A DNA stretch of 64,000 nt from SZUA-365 sp964635845 (GTDB taxonomy: Bacteria; Bacteroidota; Ignavibacteria; SZUA-365), in assembly GCA_964635845.1 (NCBI GenBank), contig CAZWNO010000006.1, positions 14,438 through 78,437 on the forward strand, in the 5' to 3' direction. The stretch's first letter is position 1; every line of letters starts with the position of its first letter. The notes under the pieces are model-generated. The model did not search any database. It saw only the letters and a program-made list of their open reading frames with translations, and was not told where the DNA came from. Shown one piece after another: positions 59,113 through 64,000 of the stretch. A program made the translations under genes and the position numbers.

Positions 59113-59547
59113 CTACCATCTGTTCAATTCCTGCACCCTTCCGTTCCAGTATTCTACATATGCCAGATACCCCTTCCGACTCGTGAGATAACGGATATGG
59201 ATATCCGGTGTCAGCTTGTACGCCGGCACCGTTCCCATTCCCAGCCGACGCGCCTTTTCCATCCGGTGATTTCCATCGATCAGGTTCCAGCGGCCGGGAG
59301 CGATTTCCGCAAGGATCACCGGCCGGGAAGTATCGAACGAATCGAACTCCGCGGGATTCAAGGGGAACCTCCCATGACTGAACTCCTTCACCTGCACGTC
59401 CACGATCGGCACCACTCCCGGATGGCTCTCGAGAAACGCCAGCATCGCGGTGATGTTGAATTCGAAGATTCCGTTAGGAAACAGTTCGTCACCATCCTCC
59501 GCGGGGCAGGGAGTGAAGTCGTGGTCGAGGGTTAGCGGATGGGGCAT
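59113..59547 (-). CDS. ParB/Srx-like domain protein
   Basis: 144 aa from MPHPLTLDHDF. The core resembles the ParB N-terminal/sulfiredoxin-like fold: VQVKEFSHGRFPLNP, then WNLIDGNHRMEKARRLGMG, the DGxHR...A....G box of ParB-like nucleases and CTPases. Single short domain without HTH, so not a chromosome-partitioning ParB. Small ParB-like proteins often occur in mobile or defence islands. The role here is unknown. Confidence 0.7.
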   Translation of the reverse strand: MPHPLTLDHDFTPCPAEDGDELFPNGIFEFNITAMLAFLESHPGVVPIVDVQVKEFSHGRFPLNPAEFDSFDTSRPVILAEIAPGRWNLIDGNHRMEKARRLGMGTVPAYKLTPDIHIRYLTSRKGYLAYVEYWNGRVQELNRW

Positions 59548-59587
59548 GGTGGATCTGGATTGTTGCCGGGAGTACATTGTTTGCAGA

Positions 59588-60187
59588 TCAGGGACCTATT
59601 CGTCCGATACTCCTTTCCGCCTTGAGCACGCGGCCGGGCGGTCCTATTGAATACCGCAACTCCACCATGCCCGCGCCCATCTGGCGGACGGTGCGCAGGC
59701 GCAAGGCCGGCGGATTCACCCTGCGGGGGAACAGCGGCTTGCCGGCGCCGAGGGTGGCGGAGGCGATCTGTATGATCATTTCGTCGAGCAGGCCGGCGTC
59801 GTGGAACTGACCCGTCAGATCGCCGCCTCCGACGATCCAGATATTCTTTCCACCGGCCGCGGCTTTCATTTCTTCATGCACGCGGCGGACGTCGCCTTGC
59901 ACGAAGCGGATGTCCGCCCCGTCGACCGCGGGAAGAGTGCGATGGGAAAATATCCACGTCGGCTGATGATAGGGCCAGGCAGAACCGACTTCGGCGGCAA
60001 CCGCGTCCGCATTGCGGAGAATCCACTCGTAGGTCGTCGATCCCATGGCGAGCGCACCGACGTCCGCGATGAACTCGGGATAACTGGATCCTTCCGGATC
60101 GCCGAGCTGGAACAGCCAGTCGAGCGAGTCGTCTTCCGTGGCGATGAAGCCGTCGAGACTGGTGGCGGTATAGTATATCGTTTTCAT
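59588..60187 (-). CDS. RibD C-terminal/dihydrofolate-reductase-like protein 1
   Basis: 199 aa from MKTIYYTATSLDGFIA. DHFR-like fold with the family opening SLDGFIA, SSYPEFIADVGALAMGSTTYEW, IWIVGGGDLTGQF (NADPH-binding) and DEMIIQIASATLGAG. Functions of YyaP/YwjB-like members are unknown. Paralogous to the gene at 63099-63743 but not closely similar. Confidence 0.88.
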   Translation of the reverse strand: MKTIYYTATSLDGFIATEDDSLDWLFQLGDPEGSSYPEFIADVGALAMGSTTYEWILRNADAVAAEVGSAWPYHQPTWIFSHRTLPAVDGADIRFVQGDVRRVHEEMKAAAGGKNIWIVGGGDLTGQFHDAGLLDEMIIQIASATLGAGKPLFPRRVNPPALRLRTVRQMGAGMVELRYSIGPPGRVLKAERSIGRIGP

Positions 60188-60242
60188 ATGCTTGGCATCT
60201 CCTTTCATTGATCGTTCGATGGCGTCAATTCGTCGCCTGCCC

Positions 60243-60659
60243 TCAATTGGCTCCATGCACCGCCAGAAGTTCCACTGGCGTGAAAACGGAAATGGTCGCC
60301 TTGGCGAAATCCCTGGTGTTGCGGGTGATGATGGCGTCGCAGCCGGCCGCGCGGGCAGCCTGGTGAAGCACCGCATACTCGAAATCGGGGAAGCCCAGGT
60401 CGAGCGCATCGGCGACGACCTTCCCGTCCACAGCCGCCACTGCGAACATCGTCAGGAGAGCGGAAAGATGCTTCCTGGCTTTCCTGGGACCGACGGCTTT
60501 CGTGGCGAGGTAATGGATGGTGGTGACGGTCGTGGCACAGATTACTCCTTCGATCGAACGGGTATCGACCAGGTTGAGGAGTCGTGCCGCGACAGCGACA
60601 TGGGGTTCCCTGGCGAGCAGGACGTCGAGAATGACATTCGTGTCGAAGAGGACCTTCAT
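60243..60659 (-). CDS. vapC: VapC-type PIN-domain toxin
   Basis: 138 aa from MKVLFDTNVILDVLL. Acidic PIN residues: Asp6, the Asp/Glu of PDFEYAV near 93, and Asp in NTRDF near 114. Predicted Mg-dependent RNase. The ATG overlaps the stop of the RHH-like antitoxin (ATGA), the standard vapBC arrangement. Confidence 0.9.
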   Translation of the reverse strand: MKVLFDTNVILDVLLAREPHVAVAARLLNLVDTRSIEGVICATTVTTIHYLATKAVGPRKARKHLSALLTMFAVAAVDGKVVADALDLGFPDFEYAVLHQAARAAGCDAIITRNTRDFAKATISVFTPVELLAVHGAN

Positions 60660-60898
60660 CGGTGCCGCTCCTCGATATGCCTGCGGTAGTCTCCCTCGGA
60701 GACCGGGGAGGAGGCGAGTGCGCCGAGGAGCGACCGCACTCTTGGCGTCAGATCGGTTTCGGGAACATCGGATCGGGCACCGAGGAGGGCGAAGTAGTCC
60801 TCGACGAGCCGCGACAGGGACTTGCCGCTGCGCTTGGAATAGCGCTTGATGCGACGAATCACGTCGGCATCGAGCCTGAGTGTGAGCTTGCTTTGCAT
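60656..60898 (-). CDS. vapB: Antitoxin of the vapBC pair (ribbon-helix-helix-like)
   Basis: 80 aa. The N-terminus KLTLRLDADVIRRIKRYSKRSGKSLSRLVEDYF has the beta-strand plus two-helix pattern of RHH/DUF6364 antitoxins; the C-terminal part should contact the toxin. First gene of the pair. Confidence 0.85.
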   Translation of the reverse strand: MQSKLTLRLDADVIRRIKRYSKRSGKSLSRLVEDYFALLGARSDVPETDLTPRVRSLLGALASSPVSEGDYRRHIEERHR

Positions 60899-61064
60899 GG
60901 TTCACCTGACGTACATATAGCGAAAAAAATGTACGTCACTCATCGATGGAAATCAAGCCCCTTCGCTGACCTCAACATCTTACGGGCTTGTCTCGGGCGA
61001 CTTCACTCACGCGGGTGGGTTCTGGTTTCAGCAAATGGATTGTGCGTGTACAGGATGAAGGACT

Positions 61065-61469
61065 TCATTTTCCTTTATTCCTTTCATCCCACGCCATCGG
61101 CTCCCACAGCTCGACCTTGTTGCCGTCCGGGTCCATGATCCATGCGAACTTGCCGTTTTCGTGGGACTCCGGACCGCCGATCACGTCCACCCCCGCCGCG
61201 CGCAGCTGCGCGAGCATTCCGTCGAGACTGTCGACCCGGTAGTTGATCATAAAGGAAGAGTCGCTCGGACTGAACCACTGGCTGTCCCTGTCCGCGAGAT
61301 GCCAGACCGTGAGACCCCTGTCATCGGCCTTGTCGTCCGGCCAGCGGAGCACGGCCCCGCCGAATTCCTCCAGTTGCATGCCCAGATGTTCCTGATACCA
61401 CGCGGCCAGCGCCGCCCTGTCGCCCCTGCACTTGAGGAACACTCCGCCGATTCCGGTAATCCTTGCCAT
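61065..61469 (-). CDS. VOC/glyoxalase-family protein
   Basis: 134 aa single-domain VOC protein: GIGGVFLKCRGDRAALAAWYQEHLG at the start and the closing AWIMDPDGNKVELWEP with metal-ligand Glu. Similar proteins include glyoxalase/bleomycin-resistance members of unknown substrate. Confidence 0.88.
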   Translation of the reverse strand: MARITGIGGVFLKCRGDRAALAAWYQEHLGMQLEEFGGAVLRWPDDKADDRGLTVWHLADRDSQWFSPSDSSFMINYRVDSLDGMLAQLRAAGVDVIGGPESHENGKFAWIMDPDGNKVELWEPMAWDERNKGK

Positions 61470-61712
61470 TGCCGCCTCCTATTCGATTTGTGTTGTGTAC
61501 GTTGTTTGACGTTCCCGCGCAATATGCCACTCCCCGCATTCCCGTCCGAATGGAGGGCGTTCCCATGTTTCACGGCATATCATCCTCGGCGGATAAATAA
61601 ACGACACACCAGGCGGCGAACCTTCGCGAGGCCGGATGCCGAAGTTCAAGTCCGGGCCACACCGCGGATCGTTCACGGTGAGCGCTCGTCCTGCGGCTCT
61701 GTCGGGTGCGCT

Positions 61713-62093
61713 CTACGCCAGCGCTTTCCGCGGCAGCAGGAAGTATCCGAAACCGAGCGCGAAGAACAGGTAAATCGCCATGGCGAACCAGCCCAGCGGA
61801 CCCAGCACGCCGGAAAGCTGGGCGATCAGCGTGATGACGAAACCGACCACGTCGTACACACACAGGCCCAGGATGATCGCACGCCGGGCGTCGGATTCGA
61901 CCGCTTTTCTGGCGAACCAGGTGATCAACAGATTGCCGATGAGCGATGCGCCGTATTCCCTCGCCGCGAACACGCCCGCCGGATCCAGAGAGGCGCCGAA
62001 CAGGGAATACGTGAATACCGTGGCGAAGAGAATGGGTACACCGAGACTCAGGCACACAATCGCCTTGATGATCATCAGCGTCTGGAATTTCAT
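61713..62093 (-). CDS. Hypothetical four-helix membrane protein
   Basis: 126 aa from MKFQTLMIIKAIV with AAGGAGG upstream. Four hydrophobic helices (about 5-28, 42-60, 70-92, 96-118). Resembles small uncharacterised inner-membrane proteins; no domain named. The 240 bases between its end and the VOC gene, and the about 360 bases upstream of its start to 62455, show nothing recognisable. Confidence 0.6.
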   Translation of the reverse strand: MKFQTLMIIKAIVCLSLGVPILFATVFTYSLFGASLDPAGVFAAREYGASLIGNLLITWFARKAVESDARRAIILGLCVYDVVGFVITLIAQLSGVLGPLGWFAMAIYLFFALGFGYFLLPRKALA

Positions 62094-62455
62094 CGCAAGC
62101 CTCCTTTCACAGTGGGGAACGCACCGTGACGAACGCGCTGCGGAAATCACACCCGGCAGTGCCTGTCCGGCGCTGTTCCGAGACTCACCATCAACATTCC
62201 GGTGAGAGGATTTAATTGGAAAGTAGCAGATTGAAATATCTCTATAAATGCACTCGCGCGCAAGCGGGATGGAGCATCCTTCACCGGAAAATACTCGCGA
62301 CAGCCCCGAACCGGAGGTGGCGCGGAGCATGGGTACCTTCCCATGAGCTGATGACTTCTCGCTGTCCGAGGTCAATCCACGTCGTCACGAGGCTGATGCC
62401 CGTGAGCGGGAGCAATGCTGGCATCCGGGACGGCTGGAATGATGCGTGCAGCGCC

Positions 62456-62527
62456 GCGGGCAGGACGCTTTAGCGTCCTGCCCGCCTCAGCGTCCTGCGC
62501 TCAGCGTCCTGCGCTCAGCGTCCTGTT
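62456..62527 (-). repeat. Tandem 14-mer array ending in a perfect hairpin at the stop codon of the AhpD-like gene
   Basis: Plus-strand words CTCAGCGTCCTGCG start at 62486, 62500 and 62514. The stop codon (62515-62517) lies inside the last word. The array runs into a perfect 13-base stem with a 4-base loop (GCGGGCAGGACGC/GCGTCCTGCCCGC, 62456-62485) built from the same core. A terminator role is likely, without a T-run. Confidence 0.8.
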
Positions 62528-62982
62528 GCGTGGGGGCTGACGTAATCGCCCACCGGGGTGTGGAAGGCGACGTTCATTCTGTTCCAGCCATTGATCGCGA
62601 TGATCGCCAAAGTCAGGTCGACGAGGGCCTTCTCATTGAAATGTTCGCGCGCTTCGGCATACAGCGCATCCGACACTTCGTCCGTCGCGATCCGGGTGAT
62701 CGCTTCGGTCCATGCGAGCGCGGCCCGCTCGCGCGCGCTGTAGAACGGAGCTTCGCGCCATGCCGGGAGCACGTACAGGCGCTGCTCGGATTCGCCCCTG
62801 GCGCGGGCGTCCTTCGTATGCATGTCCAGACACCAGGCGCAGCCGTTGATCTGTGATGCGCGGATTTTGACCAGCTCCAGGAGAGAATCCTCCAGGCCGC
62901 TTTCATGAATCGTTTTTTCGGTATGCAGCAAGGCACGGAACGCATCGGGCGATGCGTGGCTATAGTCGAGTCGGTGACTCAT
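62515..62982 (-). CDS. AhpD/carboxymuconolactone decarboxylase-family protein
   Basis: 155 aa from MSHRLDYSHAS, chosen for the GAGGAA upstream. Active-site CAWCLDMHTKDA with Cys pair and His, and LVKIRASQINGC, GWNRMNVAF typical of the alkylhydroperoxidase-like subgroup. The last codons and stop are embedded in the 14-mer array. Confidence 0.9.
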   Translation of the reverse strand: MSHRLDYSHASPDAFRALLHTEKTIHESGLEDSLLELVKIRASQINGCAWCLDMHTKDARARGESEQRLYVLPAWREAPFYSARERAALAWTEAITRIATDEVSDALYAEAREHFNEKALVDLTLAIIAINGWNRMNVAFHTPVGDYVSPHATGR

Positions 62983-63098
62983 GTCGTTCCTCATGTTGGT
63001 ATTGTTGTTTCCGGAATTCCCGATCAGGCGATTGATCTCCCGGTGATTCCGGAGTCAGAACAACCGGAATGTCCCGGCCGTTCCTGACAGCTCGCAGA

Positions 63099-63743
63099 TT
63101 ATCGTTTCAGCACGACATGCGTCGCCTTCTCCGACGATGCATATTCCGCGATGCGGTAGCCGAGAGCGCGCATGTCCACCCCGTCGAACAGCGCTTCCCC
63201 AGATCCCAGGAGGATCGGAGAGACCGCAATGTGCAGCTCGTCCACAAGCCCCGCCCGGAGGTACTGCCGGATGGTATCGGGTCCCCCGCCGATGCGCACA
63301 TCCTTGCCGTTCGCCGCGGCGCGCGCGCGTTCGAGGGCTTCGTGGATGCCGCCGGTGACGAAGTGGAAAATGTTATCGCCTTCCATTTCGAGCGAAGGAC
63401 GCGCGTAATGGGTGAGCACGAAGACCGGCACGTGGTACGGCGGATTATCGCCCCACCAGCCCTTCCAGCTGTCGTCAGGCCATGCGCCGCGGACGGGACC
63501 AAACATGTTGCGCCCGAGAATCCATGCGCCGATGTTCTCGAAACCGCGCGCCGCGTAATCGTCGTCGAGACCGGTCGTCCTTTCCCCCGTTCCGAGATGA
63601 ACGTCCTGAAACGTGCGCGTGTGCATCGCCCACCGGTGCAGCTCCTCGCCACCGACGCCAAGCGGATTCTCGAGACTCTGGTCCGGCCCCGCGCCGAATC
63701 CGTCGAGCGATATGGTGAAACTTTCGACTCGTAGCTTGCTCAT
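63099..63743 (-). CDS. RibD C-terminal/dihydrofolate-reductase-like protein 2
   Basis: 214 aa from MSKLRVESFTISLDGFGAG. DHFR-like fold with ILGRNMFGPVRGAWPDD and DVRIGGGPDTIRQYLRAGLVDELHI (NADPH-binding and following helix), SPILLGSGEALFDGVD. Family members are uncharacterised reductases, some misannotated as deaminase-reductases. Confidence 0.9.
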   Translation of the reverse strand: MSKLRVESFTISLDGFGAGPDQSLENPLGVGGEELHRWAMHTRTFQDVHLGTGERTTGLDDDYAARGFENIGAWILGRNMFGPVRGAWPDDSWKGWWGDNPPYHVPVFVLTHYARPSLEMEGDNIFHFVTGGIHEALERARAAANGKDVRIGGGPDTIRQYLRAGLVDELHIAVSPILLGSGEALFDGVDMRALGYRIAEYASSEKATHVVLKR

Positions 63744-64000
63744 TGTATTCGCCTCTTCCGTGAATGCATTAAAATCCCGACGCCATCGCGCCGGGTGTGT
63801 TTCCTGTTCCATGTCGGCCTTCACGCGCCGGACCCGTCTCGGGGCATGGTCCGCCCGATACCTTCGAAATTCCTGTACTGTCCGCGTGGAGACGTGCGCC
63901 CGATATTACCTATTCCCCAGACCAAATTCCACCCACCCCATCATTCCATCTTGTCATCTGCCATCTGCCATCTGCCATCTGTCATCTGTCATCTGTCATC
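63744..64000. other. Right-edge intergenic region ending in a GTCATCT array
   Basis: No gene in 63744-63944. From about 63945 to the window end, GTCATCT/GCCATCT heptamers repeat about eight times (TCTGCCATCTGTCATCTGTC). The word is the same as in the 37440-37525 array, so a gene's stop codon may lie just beyond the edge. Confidence 0.6.

Noticed and set aside
1..64000. tRNA or rRNA genes
   Set aside because: No CCA-ended cloverleaf or conserved rRNA segment noticed; a covariance-model scan would be needed to be certain.

Overview
The window is GC-rich, densely packed bacterial DNA, probably from a metagenome-assembled scaffold (100-N run at 6529-6628, 10-N run at 14396-14405). Secreted proteins ending in type IX secretion (T9SS) sorting tails with an NYPNPFNP core, a TonB-dependent receptor, a cytochrome-porin protein and an OmpA-type envelope protein point to a diderm of the Fibrobacterota-Chlorobiota-Bacteroidota group. 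An Ignavibacteria/Kapabacteria-like lineage fits best. That placement is inference from gene content. No rRNA or tRNA gene was recognised.

Layout. 1-5019 (minus): one operon joining a response regulator, a SpoIIE-type PP2C phosphatase, a DUF534/TrpX-type binding lipoprotein, a STAS-domain fusion protein, and an ABC permease and ATPase. 5126-11638: thioredoxin-like protein, membrane protein, TonB-dependent receptor with a conserved small partner, and a GT39-type glycosyltransferase. 11790-18995 (plus): two-module methionine synthase, a fumarylacetoacetase-family gene broken by a scaffold join, a flavin-reductase-like protein, DinB-like protein, dihydrolipoamide dehydrogenase and a BtpA-family protein. 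18976-26445 (minus): OmpA-type protein, FG-GAP/UnbV T9SS protein, NadA and GlmS.

26938-35874 (plus) is the most distinctive region. Four consecutive T9SS proteins have unrelated N-terminal modules on one shared C-terminal chassis: an Ig-like domain, a dockerin-like pair of EF-hand loops, and a sorting tail. A fifth T9SS gene follows whose N-terminal beta-sandwich could be cohesin-like. Each of the four ends in its own hairpin, so they look like separate units. Together they could form a surface-displayed dockerin/cohesin-type assembly; this is a hypothesis.

35897-43810: ferredoxin plus geranylgeranyl-reductase-family flavoprotein, DoxX protein, a BlaI/BlaR1 regulatory pair with TonB C-terminal domains, and a cytochrome-porin plus five-heme cytochrome pair that suggests extracellular electron transfer. 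44010-47543: barrel protein and an SBBP-repeat T9SS protein of different base composition, preceded by a copy of its own tail. 47590-63743 is an accessory mix, nearly all on the minus strand: lipoate ligase-like protein, VOC/PhnB proteins, Tag glycosylase, methyltransferase, beta-helix T9SS protein, barrel protein, M28 peptidase, two PIN toxin-antitoxin pairs plus a PIN remnant, a ParB-like protein, two RibD/DHFR-like reductases and AhpD-like proteins.

At DNA level a recurring feature is degenerate short-word arrays, often with complementary arms, that begin within a few bases of a stop codon. They occur at 6437-6700, 37440-37525, 38080-38213, 40526-40846, 42097-42445 and 62456-62527, and probably at the right edge. 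They use different words (CTCGTG, GATGACA, TTGGC, CAGGACGCTGAGCG) and look like a lineage-specific class of 3' element.
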